From assembly GCA_011799875.1 (NCBI GenBank), contig CM022303.1, positions 731,860,587-731,924,586 of the forward strand: a DNA stretch of 64,000 nt. Reading direction: 5' to 3'. The position numbers were made by a program, and so were the translations under genes. Within the stretch, counting starts at the first letter, position 1, and each line of letters starts with the position of its first letter. The notes beneath the pieces are model-generated. The model was given only the letters and a program-made list of their open reading frames with translations, was not told the DNA's origin and searched no databases. The stretch comes from Thinopyrum elongatum (taxonomy: Eukaryota > Streptophyta > Magnoliopsida > Poales > Poaceae). This document shows, in pieces, positions 44,377-55,745 of the stretch.

Positions 44377-45250
44377 TCAAGGAACATTGCCTCTAGCAAA
44401 ATCTGCAGCTGCAAAAGTGTATCTTCGACAGCAGCTGCAAGTTTTAGAACTTGAGCTTTTGCAGCTGCAGCTTTTTCTAGAGGTAAGAGTTAGTTTCCAA
44501 CAAAGAAGATCCTCACCACTATTTTGAACAATAGGTGTCCATTTCATAATGAGCAGTGTGAGCATCAAAAAGAGTGTCAACGAGGTTGTGTTCCAGTGTT
44601 TTGTTGGGGAGCCAAAGATCTTTGACTAGGGCAGGTTGACATCATCTCTAGGCTGAATGATAAGGTGATCATGGATGATTGGTACCAGGGATGGCTCCAG
44701 AGAGAAAGATCCTTCTGTGAGATGATAAAAAGGAGGTCTGACCTTAAGAATTGCAGTCCAGAATGGTGGTTTAGGAATATATGCATGTTTGGCTTTCGAG
44801 AAGGAGGTTTCAGGATTGGAGGACCCTAGAGATGTGCCTGTTTGGGCTATTAACAATCTTCCAGGGTGCAGTTGTGCAGAGAGAATTTATCTTTACAAGT
44901 TTGATAGGGCAGGCCGCTGGAACACCTCATCTGGATCCCGATACATATGTGGGATGAAGACAACATGTGAACCGAGTCATTGTGCGTGATTTTAAGGGTT
45001 TCTTGGTTGGTGTGGCTAGGATGTCGAGAAACTGCTGAGGCAATGGCTCTGAAGAATGGCCTAATTCTGGCCATGTAGCTGGGTTGCAAGTGCAACCGAT
45101 TCATTGTGAATTCTGATAACTTCACGGTGATTGAAGCAATGAATTAGCAGCATGGCGTATCATTCTCTCGGGCAGCTGTGGTATGTACTTGCAGATACTT
45201 TAATTGGCTAGGCGAGCACTGGTGTTCATGCTCATCACTAGAGCCTATGG
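44377..45250. pseudogene. Inverted copies of the LINE-like fragments
   Basis: The zinc-binding-region-like frame lies on the minus strand here (44,786-44,377) and the RNase H-like remnant on the plus strand (about 44,850-45,230), mirroring 31,568-31,984 and 31,100-31,510. Small deletions shorten the frames. Confidence 0.4.
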
Positions 45251-46727
45251 GTTGTAAAGGACTTGCTGATGTTTGAGCAATAAAAGGTTACTTTCACTGT
45301 TAAAAATATCTTAATCTGTTGGATTTGATTAATTAATTAAGTAAGGTCTCTGGTCTGATGACAACATAAAAAAAATTGATCGTAGTAATCTGCATATACG
45401 ATTATCATATATTGGTGCATCCTTGGACCCAATTCAGATCGCAGGTTATCAATAAATAGGTATGTCCAAACCGTTCTCCCTTTGCATAAGTATAAAAAGG
45501 AAGGGAACAATGTGGTTGTTTTATCTTCCAACATTCAACTAAGCTAAGGCTCTTGGGTTCTTAATAGCTGTTGCGTGGTGCAACTTTGGAAATCGACAAT
45601 ATTGCAGTAGCAGGTCTAAAGGTATTGCTCCTGTTTTTGATGAATTTGCAATAGGTTATAGGTTGTCTGGACTTTTGAAAATTGAATTCCCATTAAGATA
45701 CATGATTGAAAACCAACTGGCCCTCTTGCCCTTAATATTCTCATTGCCAGCTCTATCTGAGGAGGATTATGAACTATGAGTGTTCTTCCACTGAAAAATT
45801 ATGTGACGTGGTGAGTGACCTGCTATTCAGTATTAACCTTGAATACAGCTGCATCTGTATGGATGATGGTTGTGTAATTGTTAGTGTTTGTTTTTGCGAA
45901 AAAGTAAGAATATGTATGGACTTACTATAGTTCGAAAGTTTCAGACTTAAAAGAGATCTTTTTTTTCCTTTGCTTGTTAGCTGTGGTCTGTGGTACAACT
46001 ATGGAACTACACAACACAACAGTAGCAGGTCTGAAGGTTTAGCTTATTCTCGTTCTGTTCTTACTTGGCTGCAGCAAACCAGGCGCATCTTCCTTGGCGA
46101 TATCCTTATTAGCTTAACCCTCACGATGAGAATCCAAACAGACAAATACTTTCCGCTTGCCGCTGGAGCATGGGCATTGTCGAAACAGGGCGGAGGGGCA
46201 TGAGAAGAAGAAGAGGGCAACGACTCCCACCAAATCCTGTATGTAGACGGGAGGCGGCCATTGGCAGGTGCAAGTGGGGATGGGGTAGGGGTGGCGGTTG
46301 CAGCTGGTGATGGCGGAAGAGGAGCGTGCCAGGTGGTGAATGAAGGCTATCATGAGGAACAACCGTTTACTGCAGTTTGGCATGTGTTTTGCTTGTTATT
46401 TCGAAGGGGTAAACAAACAAACAAACAGGAAGGGACAGCATGTATTTCTGTCTCTTATTCTCTGTTATTTCGAAGGGGTAAACAAACAAAAGGAAGGGGC
46501 ACCGTAGTACGCCTTAAGGTAACAGCGTCCAGCCTTGGGCGACACCGAGATGTCGTTGAAACGAGCAAAGCTAAACGTCGTCTGTCTTGCGCGTTCAGCC
46601 TTCCATCGACTGAACCAACTTATTCCACTGCCTCTGCCGCTGTTAAAGAAAGGCTGAACATGACAGTTGAGAGGGTTAATGTTTCTAAACTTAATAAAAC
46701 CATGAGCAGGTAGCCACTAGCAGCGAG

Positions 46728-47140
46728 TACTTGATTAACATTTTTCCAATACAAGATTAACATTTTCTAATACATGGTCAGCATTTTTTATGAACATTTA
46801 ACATTTTTCAAATGCTTTATCAACATTTTTCACATGCATAATTGACATTTTTTTAATGCATGTTCAATATTTTTTCTATACACATTTAACATTTCCAAAT
46901 GCTTGATTAAATTTTTTGAAATACTTGTTTAATATATTTTTAAATGCTTGATTAAATATTTTCATATACATGATCAAAAGATTTCATCATTTTTTAATAC
47001 ATTGCCAACATTTTTTCTATACACATTCAACATTTTTGAAACGCTTGATTAACATTTTTCATTATTTTTTTAACATATTTTAAATACATGATCAACATTG
47101 TTCACACCCATTGAAACACTTGATTAACATTTTTCATTAT
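46728..47140. repeat. AT-rich degenerate tandem repeat (reference copy)
   Basis: CTTGATTAACATTTTTC-type units recur about every 35 bp, the complement of the array at 38,540-39,061. The block begins abruptly after the end of the inverted F-box copy. Confidence 0.8.
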
Positions 47141-47394
47141 TTTAAACAGTCTGCCATCCTTCGAATTTGCCGCCGGGGTGAGATCTGAGACCTTGTTTCT
47201 CCCGTCATGACTTGGTCTGTCCATTTGGGGTTGCTAGCTACTGCTTCTTTTGTTAAACTATGGTAATAAACAGCTTAAGGTCGGCAATGCAAGCATATGT
47301 CGCTGCTCCATGAAATGAAATGCATGCATGTGGTGGCCGGTCATGATCAGAAGAAGCATTCCTAATACATTATTATTGCCTAGTGGCGCATGGG

Positions 47395-47545
47395 GATCAG
47401 ATCAGGCTGCAGGTGGGACTCCCATGGGAGTCCCACCACAACCCCACTTAGTCCCAACTTGATTTGGTGGGTAATTGCTAACAGCCCGCTAAAATTTATG
47501 TGGGTTTCATGGATATAAGTGGGATCCCACTTACAAATACATGGC
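47395..47545. mobile_element. MITE-like segment left of the vWA gene
   Basis: GGCTGCAGGTGGGACTCCCA followed by a GGGAGTCCCAC complement and AACCCCACTTAGTCCCA recurs, inverted and diverged, at 48,940-49,085 (TTTAGTGGGACTAATCA, then CCCACCTGCAGCC). The two copies flank the vWA gene in opposite orientation. Confidence 0.5.
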
Positions 47546-48120
47546 GTGCGTGTGTCTGTTCTACTGGCAAAGCTAGCTAGCTGCTAGGTGTGCGTGCTTT
47601 ACTGTTGGGGTCTAACCCTAACTAGCTCGAACTAGGTTTCAGAGATGGAGGTAGACGAAACAAGGAAACGCGGAGATGTATTTTCTGGCAACGAACCACG
47701 GCGCCGAACGCCCTCTTTTCTCTGTTATATACAGCTGGCCAAACCAGATCGTATCTGGACTCCTAACCACCTAGGCATAACAACCTGACGCACTAACAAA
47801 CCAAATCACGGCCGGCTTTGTAGCACACGGGACGAAGCGCCCAAGCTTCCGTTTCGTACGCACGCACGTACGAGCGCCCAGGGACTCGCTCGCCTACGCC
47901 GTCCGCTCCTACGCGTTCTAATGCGTCCAGCCGCGGCTGCTGCTAACTGACTACGACTCGATCATGAGCACGGACTCGACATACACACACGCACCCAACG
48001 CGCACACACACGCACGCTTGCCACGGCGTCCGGCACGACCAGCAGGCACACACACGTTGGTCACCACCACCGCCGTGTCTTATTCCTAACATTTACTAGC
48101 TCTCTATACGGATCGAATCC
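47546..48120. other. Upstream region of the vWA gene
   Basis: GC-richer sequence with ACGCACGCACGTACG and CACACACACG simple repeats (about 47,860 and 48,000). No coding feature is supported. On the minus strand GTTATATACAGC near 47,725 could be a promoter for leftward transcription, but no gene follows. Confidence 0.35.
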
Positions 48121-48921
48121 ATGGCATTCAACGACGATGAGAAGCCTTCTGCTTCCAATGCAGGCAACACCAATGGCCTCGTGACGATCAAGACGCCGAC
48201 CTACAAGAAGAACGAGGCAACACTGACAGCGGACACGGTGCCGGCGGTGGTGGAGCTGAACGCCACCTCGTCGACGGCCGTCCGTCCGAGAAGGGCTGAA
48301 TCTGGTGACGGTGTTGGACGTGAACGGCAGCAGCATGCATGGCAGTTGGCAACAAGCTGCACAACATGAAGAGGGCGATGCAGTTCATCGTCGTGAAGCT
48401 CACCCCCGTCGACCGCCTCTACGTCGTCTCCTTTTCCAACTCCGCCACCATGCACTGCGCGCTACGCTCCGTAACGCAGCTTGCCGAGGCCGACCTCTTC
48501 GCCAGGCAGCAGGACCAACATCAGGGCCGGCTTGGACACTGCTCTAGCCGTCGTCACCGGCCGCGCCACTGCCAAAGCCCGCAAGCCAGCGTCTTCCTCA
48601 TGTCCGACGGCCAGCAGAGCGCCGGCGACGCCAAGCAAGCCAAGCCCAGCAAAGTAGCCGTGTACACTTTTTGCTTCGGCAAGGACGCCGACCACGTCCT
48701 GCTCAGTGAGGTCGTCGAAAGTCCCACGGCGGGATGTTCAGCTCCGTGCCGGATGGCGGCAGCGTGAGCGCACCCCTTCTCGCAGCTCCTTGGCGGGTTC
48801 TTCACGGTACAGGACGTGCAGCTCACGCTGACGCCCAAGACGGACGACCCCGTAACCTAGACGCCATGACCGGTCGAACGTACTCCTTTGTGCTCGTCCT
48901 CCTGCCACTGGGGCTCGCCTG
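48121..48921 (+). pseudogene. von Willebrand factor A domain protein gene, frameshifted
   Basis: The ATG at 48,121 starts MAFNDDEKPSASNAG. The frame runs KTPTYKKNEATLTADTVPAV and VELNATSSTAVR to about 48,285, shifts, and continues NLVTVLDVNGSSMHG. This is the vWA MIDAS loop, normally DxSGSM, here DVNGSS. Then come AMQFIVVKLTPVDRLYVVSF and MHCALRSVTQLAEADLF; a second shift near 48,510 leads to GLDTALAVVTGRATAKAR, SVFLMSDGQQSAGDAKQA and VAVYTFCFGKDADHVLLSEV. A third near 48,720 leads to GGMFSSVPDGGSVSAP and VQLTLTPKTDDPVT with stops. Grass vWA proteins of this kind are 500-700 residues, many with an N-terminal RING; neither the RING nor the C-terminal half is here. Some frameshifts could be sequencing errors, given the local quality. 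Confidence 0.75.
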
Positions 48922-48939
48922 ATGTTTACCATGGTAAAC

Positions 48940-49090
48940 GGTAAAGGTGGGATTCCAGTGGGATAAATGGGACAACCCGATTAATTTTGCTTGCGTCCAA
49001 TGGGTGCCCATTAAAACAGTTTAAGTGGGATGGGATGATTAGTCCCACTAAATCCCACTCCCACCTGCAGCCTGAGGATCAGAAGAGCAG
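48940..49090. mobile_element. MITE-like segment right of the vWA gene
   Basis: Inverted, diverged partner of 47,395-47,545. GGTGGGATTCC and CCCACTCCCACCTGCAGCC mark its ends. No target duplication was identified. Confidence 0.45.
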
Positions 49091-49222
49091 ACATCAGGCC
49101 GGCCAAATGAAGGATCAGATTAAAGGATATATCTCCTTTAATGACTAATTAATTAATTAATCTGTTTTGGACGGCCGCGTTCCGAGACTCCAAACTGAAC
49201 AAAAACACATATCTACTCCCGC

Positions 49223-49230
49223 TTTATATA
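49223..49230 (+). promoter_or_regulatory. TATA box upstream of NLR pseudogene 1
   Basis: TTTATATA in CCCGCTTTATATATCTTCCC lies 264 bp before the ATG. An intervening acceptor-like TTCCTGCAG ending near 49,435 suggests a 5' UTR intron. Confidence 0.5.
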
Positions 49231-49486
49231 TCTTCCCTCACTCCTGCAACGCGCCATGTCTTCACCCTCCCATCCTGAGCTGAGCAGCACAACCAACACA
49301 ACTCTCACGCAAGCAGCTCCCCCTCCCGTGTATACCTATGTAGAAGTACTACTTATTAATTCCTCTCTCGCCAATACTCGCAATCCCATGTAACTGGTAT
49401 GTGTTACCAAATGAATTCCCGTTGATTCCTGCAGGTCCTCACATCACAAATCCTTAATACATTGGCATGGCTAAGGAGTTCATTGG

Positions 49487-50694
49487 ATGGACGTGCTCCT
49501 CGGCGCGGCGCAATGGGTGGTGGGCAAGGTGCTGGCCCAGGTTGCCAATGGCGTGTTGGAGGCTTGGGGTGCCACCAGGAACTTGGGTCCCAACATTGAG
49601 GCCTTGAGGATGGAGCTGCTGCTCGTGAAGGCCACGCTCGAAACTGCCAGCCGCAAGCAGATCGACGGCCAGGCCATGGAGGAGTTGTTGGGGATGTTGC
49701 GGGACTCGGCACGCTGTGCCGAGGACTTATTGGATGAGCTAGACTACTTCTGCATCCACGACGAGCTCCATGGCACTTGCAATGCCGCGGACCACCATGC
49801 ACAGGGCGGGGTTCACGACCTTGCCCTCAATGCTCGTCATGCTGCCAAAGGGGTTGGCAAATTCCTTGATTTATCCGCGTGGTCATCTAAGAAAAGGTTA
49901 CGTAGCAATTCCACATCAGCACCGAACACCAATCCGCCTCATAAGGAGGAGGTCAGTGGACGCATGCCCAAGCTTGGTAAACTCCCCCCTTGCTCATCTT
50001 CCCCACATGCTCATGATGATAATTCTGGCCAATCAACTCTTTGTGGTGCATCACAAAGAGAGCATACAAAAGAAACACCAGTATTTGGGTTTAATAGGGT
50101 TGATGTGTCTGAAATAATGAAGCACATTGTAGAACAACTGAAGCCTGTGCGTAAGGAAGTTATTAAGATTCTGCAATGTTGTAACCGTATGACTATCCCA
50201 GATATTGCCCAGAGTCATCCCATCACCACTGGTTATAGTATAGAGACAAAATTATATGGGAGGGGCCATCTCATGAATAGCGTCATATATGATATGAGCA
50301 AGGGCATATACGACAGAAAAGATCTAAGCGTGCTTCTGAAGAGCTGATTTAACAGAGATTAAAATCGAAAAGGATCTTGCTTGTATTGGATGATGTATGG
50401 AACTGTAGTAATGGGGATGACTGGGAAAGGTTGTTGCTACCACTCAAAACATCACAAGAAACGGGTAGCATGATTCTAGTCACAACTCGGTTTCCAGCAG
50501 TAGCAGAGATGGTTAGAACAAGTGAACATTCAATACAATTGGAAGGTTTGGAATCTAAATTTTTTAGGGAGTTATTCCATGCATTTGTTTTTGGTGATGA
50601 CAAGTGTTCAAGGGATTTTTTTTTTTTGCTTGAGACCGGAGATAAGATAATGATAAAACTAAAGGTGTGGTTGTTATCTTTACGCATAAATTAG
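49487..50694 (+). pseudogene. CC-NLR disease-resistance gene remnant lacking the P-loop
   Basis: The frame 49,487-50,347 encodes an Rx-type coiled coil: MDVLLGAAQWVVGKVLAQVA, NIEALRMELLLVKATLETAS, RCAEDLLDELDYFCIHDELH (EDVID-like segment) and a linker. It reaches KLYGRGHLMNSVIYDMSKGI, the NB-ARC entry. Directly afterwards, at about 50,335, the sequence jumps to RLKSKRILLVLDDVWNC (kinase 2) in another phase, with a TAA in the frame. It then reads GSMILVTTRFPAVAEMV (RNBS-B) and SIQLEGLESKFFRELFHAFV (RNBS-C), ending at a possible donor near 50,665. The P-loop and RNBS-A, about 80 residues in related NLRs, are deleted, and no LRR follows. It cannot bind nucleotide; at best it could make a CC-only protein of about 286 residues. 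Confidence 0.85.
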
Positions 50695-51003
50695 CATGCA
50701 TAACTGTAAACTGAAGCTTGCAAACCAAACTCCTTTTCTTTTTGGACTGCACTTCACCTGTCTCTAGCATTGTTTGTCTCTTTTTTTTTTTAAATGTCCT
50801 CCAGCCGTGTTTGTCAGACATCTCTTCATTATCTTAGACTGTCTCTTCTTTCTCTTGGTTCAGTCAGCTTTGCATATGCCTTTTTTTCTCTCCCTGTACA
50901 GTCTTGTATGGTTCTCTGATCTGCTGATCAATAATTGACAATCAGAGAAGAAACACCCGGCAGTGTTATAGTGATTCCTGCATCAGTGTATAGGTTCATT
51001 CAG
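50695..51003. other. 3' flank of NLR pseudogene 1
   Basis: T-rich sequence without a recognised gene or LRR exon. Confidence 0.4.
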
Positions 51004-51205
51004 CCTATCTAAGCTTAGTTATATGCATGTGGGAAATCTCGTAGTATAAGCTACATTACTGTAACTGACAAGTGGCACGATGGATGATCAAAACCATGAT
51101 GTGCAGGGCGTGCTAAGCAAGCTGGGAGGTAAATCAGGGACTATCAATATGGTATTCATTCATATTGCTGGCTTGCTAGCTGCTCATTGTCTTCTTCAGT
51201 TTAGA
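51004..51205 (+). repeat. Copy 2 of the duplicated segment (partner at 29,461)
   Basis: AGCTTAGTTATATGCATGTG and about 190 bp downstream match 29,461-29,665 with scattered differences. The match continues at 52,512-52,560 after the inserted retroposon. A small frame (MDDQNHDVQGVLSKLGG, 51,080) is not conserved in copy 1, so it is not called as a gene. Confidence 0.7.
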
Positions 51206-52511
51206 AACCTGAACCCCCGCGTCGTCCCCGCTAGGGCGACTCTGGCGGCACCCAAACCCTAGCCACCGGGGCGCGAACTCCCTTCTCCCTCCCTTCGCCG
51301 CCGCTTAGGGGACGCTGCCGGGATGAGCCCGGGGGCCGAAGGTGGTGGCGGGGGACCCTCTCTCCCGCATCTTAGGGGTGGTGCGGGGCCCCTAAATGTG
51401 TGGAGGCGCAGCCGATCCAGGCTTTGCGGTGAGGCGGCGATCGCTGCAACAGGCGCGACGGGCTGCCCGGTCATGGGCGGCGGCGTGGGTTGCGGTAGCT
51501 GCAGTCGGCGGCGGCGGCGGCGCGCCATCTGGCTTCTGATCGGCGGTGGCGGCGTGGAGGGCCTGGTGGATAGGTCGGCGGCGCCTCCGGTCAGATTTGA
51601 TCTGGCCGGTGCAGCCGACGGTGTTGGTCATCTCCTCCGTCGGAGGTGGTCTGATCTCGAGATCCGTCATCTAGTCCTGGCTGCGAGTCGGGGAGACATA
51701 GTTGCCGGTGAAAACCGAGCGGGCGGTGGGCGATGGCGGTGTTCTGCGCCGTTACCTTGATGAAGGCACCGTCGTATAACTACTGTCGACCCACTCGTGC
51801 TGCTTTGGGGGAAACCCTAGGATCTGGTCTTCTAGATCGGACGATGGCGGCACTACTGCGGTGTCGTTTCTCTCTTGGGAGCATCGTTTGTGGAGCAGCG
51901 CTGGAAGACAGAGGGAGGAGGTGGAGCGGCTTCGTCTTGCACGGAGCTTCGGTGGAGATGTCAAGTCATGTCTGGCCGACAGGTGCTACGCTGTGTCATG
52001 CCTGTTCGGCAGGTGCTACACACAATAGATCTTCCAGAGACTTCAAGCTGTGTCGGCTGGTGGTACATGGCGGCATGGTGTTGCGGTGTACCGGCAGCGA
52101 CCGCAACGTGCTCAGCAGCTTGTGCGCAGGGAGGTGGTGCCGTTGGGCGCCATGGTGGCATCGATGGATGGATGGACTGGCAAGGATGGTGTGGATCTCT
52201 TACCTGAAGATGCGTCAGCAGTTCAATGATGATGGTGACCTCCAAAACTTGTGCATGTGGTGTACACTTTAAGTTTGCTGCACCGGCTGTATGTTCCGAT
52301 ACGTTATGTAGATGGATCGGCAACGACACCGGTTTAGATATGGGGAGTGAGAGCATTCTATATTATCGAGTTTGTAGGTGTTAGTGGTGACTTCGGGTGG
52401 ATTGATGTATGTTTTTGTCAGACCTTTGTTGAATAATTAAAAAAGATGGCTGTATGCATCTATTGATGCAGAGGTCGGGGTTTTAACCTCCTTTTCAAAA
52501 AAAGGAAAAAA
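51206..52511 (+). mobile_element. Retroposon / non-LTR-like insertion with A-rich 3' end
   Basis: Comparison with copy 1 at 29,461-29,745 shows that this 1.3-kb block was inserted into the segment. It is GC-rich at the start (GCGTCGTCCCCGCTAGGGCG), becomes T-rich, and ends GCAGAGGTCGGGGTTTTAAC followed by an A-rich tail (about 52,497-52,511). That 3' end is typical of grass LINE or LINE-mobilised copies. The open frames inside (51,323-51,760, 51,733-52,272) show no reverse transcriptase domain. It is either a 5'-LINE/3'-LINE deletion product or a retrotransposed transcript. Confidence 0.6.
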
Positions 52512-52569
52512 AATGTTCAGTCTTTCTTTCAACAACGGCAGAGGCACTGGTATAATTTGATTTCCTTGT

Positions 52570-52865
52570 TTCTATGGCCTCTTCCAATGTATTGGTGCTA
52601 AGGTGGGGTGCTAAAGACATTAAAAAGCTTAGCAATTACCCTCCTCAATGCATTGGTGCTTATCTTTTGTAGATAAACCTTTCTCATTTAATGTTTTGAC
52701 ACCAAAATACCTCCATGCATTGGCTGGTAGTCATTTTGCATAGGTTCACACGCTTAGCATCGTTTCTTCCTAGGGTTACCATAATGCTCTCTCTCCTCTT
52801 TTATTGCTTTGCCACATCACTTTTTTTGCCTATGTGGCACTCTTAGCACCTGTACAACATGGAGC
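52570..52865. mobile_element. Probable MITE with GGTGCTAAG ends
   Basis: The left end has CTCTTCCAATGTATTGGTGC followed by TAAGGTGGGG; the right end has CACTCTTAGCACCTGTACAA. GGTGCTAAG/CTTAGCACC form the clearest inverted pair. CAATGCATTGG-like motifs recur inside. A TSD was not established. Confidence 0.45.
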
Positions 52866-53129
52866 ACAGGGAAGGGCCTAAAGAGTCGTACCTTACTGAA
52901 CGATGGTGCATTAATTAAATCTTAGCTAGCAATGGGTTGGGAGTGGGGACACGAGTGTTGAGCAGCCCGCAGGCCGGACGGTAGGTTAATTACTTAGTTG
53001 ATTAATCATGCGTCGTAAGTTTAATAGTATATGATCACCTTTTGTTGTGCTGCTGAAATTAATTACCATGGTAGTTGATTGTACTCCATGGGAGCTGACA
53101 AAGTGTCAAACTGTCCACCATTTCAAATT
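52866..53129. other. Intergenic, no feature recognised
   Basis: Short AT-rich sequence without open frames or repeats that I could support. Confidence 0.4.
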
Positions 53130-55574
53130 TTTCTGAGTTTAGACAGCATATCGTCAGCAGTATGAAGACTGAATTGAATTTAGTTGCTAGCAATATATTT
53201 TGGCAAGGTGATGATCCTGAAGCTAGTCTAGTTAACGGAGGTGCACTTCAGTGTTCAGGCTTCTCTAAAATGGAATGATATATGTTTTCAAAATTAATGC
53301 ACATAGAGAATCGGATATATACTCTGAAAAGACAAACAGAAGATTCTTCAGATAACATAACAACGATTGAAAGTTTTGAAGTTCACAGTTAACATGTAAT
53401 GTTTACGGTTGAAATGCTCTCATACTTACAGTCTGGGACATCCTTCCAGCCCATGTATACAAACTCCAACAGCAGATAATTTTGTGATGTTGTACAATGC
53501 ACATCTGCAAGGAGAAGAAATGATATGTTGTATTATACTCAATTCAGACCTGTCTGTCAGCCAAATATCCAAAGTAAGCTGTGGGCGCAAGTATATATGC
53601 CTTGGCCTGATCTTGGGGAGTGCGGGGTTTGGCGTTGGCCATCAGTGCTGGCTGGTAGGAAACTAATTCAATACAGAGTATACAGAATTGGTACCCGTTG
53701 TGGGTACCCGTGCTCAATTGCTTAAGCCATCCGATAAGGCCATAAGTTATTTTAATTTAGTTGTTTTTCAGTTGTAAAACCCATGATTTAGCTGATTCGA
53801 AAATTGCTCACTATTTCAGTAATATCCTGCCTCACTTGGCTCTCTGGTTAGTTTATGCTCTTTCATTTGTAAAAGCCATGACATTTCAATCCCTCCTAAT
53901 TGTGTGTTCTCCCTTAATTCAGCTGCTAGACTATAGTTTACAAACTTCTTGTGACCGCACATACTATGGCTAGCTTCATGTTTGGGTAACGTGAACGTAG
54001 GCTCTTTCGATAGGTAATCAAATCAATGAGTTTCTTAGTAAGGACCTCGATCGTTTCCAAAGTCTTCTCAATCGGAGCTAGCTAAGTCTAGCCAAGTCTC
54101 GATTAACAATGTGTGTATCACATCGAGACCTGCAGGTTCCATTAGGTAATTATTAGTATGATCTCATCAATCCCCAAGTCTTCTCACATCTGTAGTTAAG
54201 TCAGTCAGATCTGACGATGCACATTCGGAAGCAAAACAGAGTCAAATTTTCTGATGTTAGCTTGATCTGAGAATTATCCCTTGCATATACAGAGTTGCAA
54301 GTGCGTCTGTGTGCTGTGTTGTGTTCTTATGCATCTCATAGATCAACTACCGCAAGATATATTGGTCTCGTGTGGTGCAGTTTCAAGGGATTGGCAAGTA
54401 TCAAGTCGGTTGATCTCAATCCCTGCTAATTATGTGTACCAGTGATTCAGCTGCTAGACTATAGTTTATAAACTTGTTGTGACAATATGTACCAGTGGCT
54501 AGCTCCGTGTTTGGGTAACGTGAATGGAGGCTCTATTGATCTGTAATCGAATCAATAAGTTTCTTAATAATGACCTCGATCAATTCCCAAGTCTTCCCAC
54601 TCATAATTTGCTAAGTCTAGCCATGTCTGGATTAACAATGTCTATCACATCGAGACTAGCAGGCTCCCTTAGTTAAGTAGTAGGATCTCGATCGATCCCC
54701 AAGTCTTCTCATAGCTGTAGCTATGTCGGTCAGATCTGGCGATGCACGTTAGCACGCAAAACAAAGTCAAATTTACTGATGTTAGCTTGATCTGAGAATT
54801 CACCATTAAATTCACAGTTGCGAGGGCGCCTGTGTGTTTATGTGTGTTGTGTTGTTTATGCCCACCTGCCGGTGACTAATCGCGCTCCTCGTTCTTAAGC
54901 ATCTCATAGATCAGCTATGGCAGGATATATTGGTCTCGCGCGGTGCGGATTCAGTGGTTGTCAAGGATCATGTTGGTCCATCTGTAATGTGATGTTAGCT
55001 AAGCTAGCTAGTAGTACTAGACAAATTAATTACATAGCGAACTCGTATGGAGCCGTGGCCACCTGTTGCGTTGTTAGCAAACTGAGGCTCCATGAATAGG
55101 CTAATCAGATCAATGAGTTTCTTAAGTAGGACCTCGATCGACCCCTCGAGTCTTCCATAGATAGCCAAGTTGTCTGAATCATGTTCAGCGCTGCAGCTAC
55201 AGGCTCCCTTAATTAATCAGTTCTCCCAGCTAAGTCTAGCTAGGCCTTGTTTAACAATTTATTAGGGATTGGTCAGTTGATCGAGAGCTGGCTGATAGCT
55301 CAGGTTCTTCAGATCCAGATCTAGCTTTGATTACAATGTAAATAAATGTTTGTCCGATGCCATGTTCAAATGCCCTATTCCACATCAAACTCCTAATAGT
55401 TCATTACAGCTGTGGTTGCACATCTAGCTTTTCCAAAATGAGAAGACATATGAGATGCTTATTCGTATACATGAAACTGAACTTAATTTGGTGATCCTAG
55501 CACATCATATTCGGATCTGGCCGACTACTAATTATTAAAGTAAACAGATGGATGAGTTGTGGGTACACGTATGC

Positions 55575-55745
55575 TTAGCAAGGCAAAAAAATAACGCGCT
55601 ATATAAAATAGTGCTGTCCATTAAAATACGCTATTCGCATGCTATATATTAGAAAGACATTGTATACTGATTTATTTAGCGAGACAATTGTCTACACTCT
55701 ATAGCGTGCTATTAAAGACGCTATAACGCCCTATTTTTTCCAGTG
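55575..55745. mobile_element. hAT-like MITE
   Basis: GGCAAAAAAATAACGCGCTA at the left and GCTATAACGCCCTATTTTTT at the right form inverted ends around AT-rich sequence with repeated ACGCTAT/ATAGCGT motifs. This pattern fits non-autonomous hAT elements of grasses. Confidence 0.55.

Larger units (their letters stand above)
37091..46727. repeat. Inverted, indel-rich copy of both flanks; probable assembly artefact
   Basis: Reading this block in reverse complement gives first the 29,618-37,080 sequence and then the 46,728 to about 48,350 sequence, with AT-rich DNA bridging the position of the N gap. In other words, it is one inverted copy of left flank plus right flank. Relative to the flanks it differs almost only by single-base or short indels (mainly insertions near 37,100-37,900, mainly deletions at 39,600-43,200), with few substitutions. 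Examples are GCCCATCC against GCCATCC, and CCATTGAGATG against CCATTGGATG. That error pattern is typical of uncorrected long reads used to fill a gap. A real inverted duplication cannot be excluded. Confidence 0.8.

Noticed and set aside
29618..46727. A genuine 17-kb palindrome of regulatory or recombination interest
   Set aside because: The inverted arm has an error-like indel pattern, an N gap at its edge and an unmerged 193-bp overlap. I report it as a probable artefact instead.
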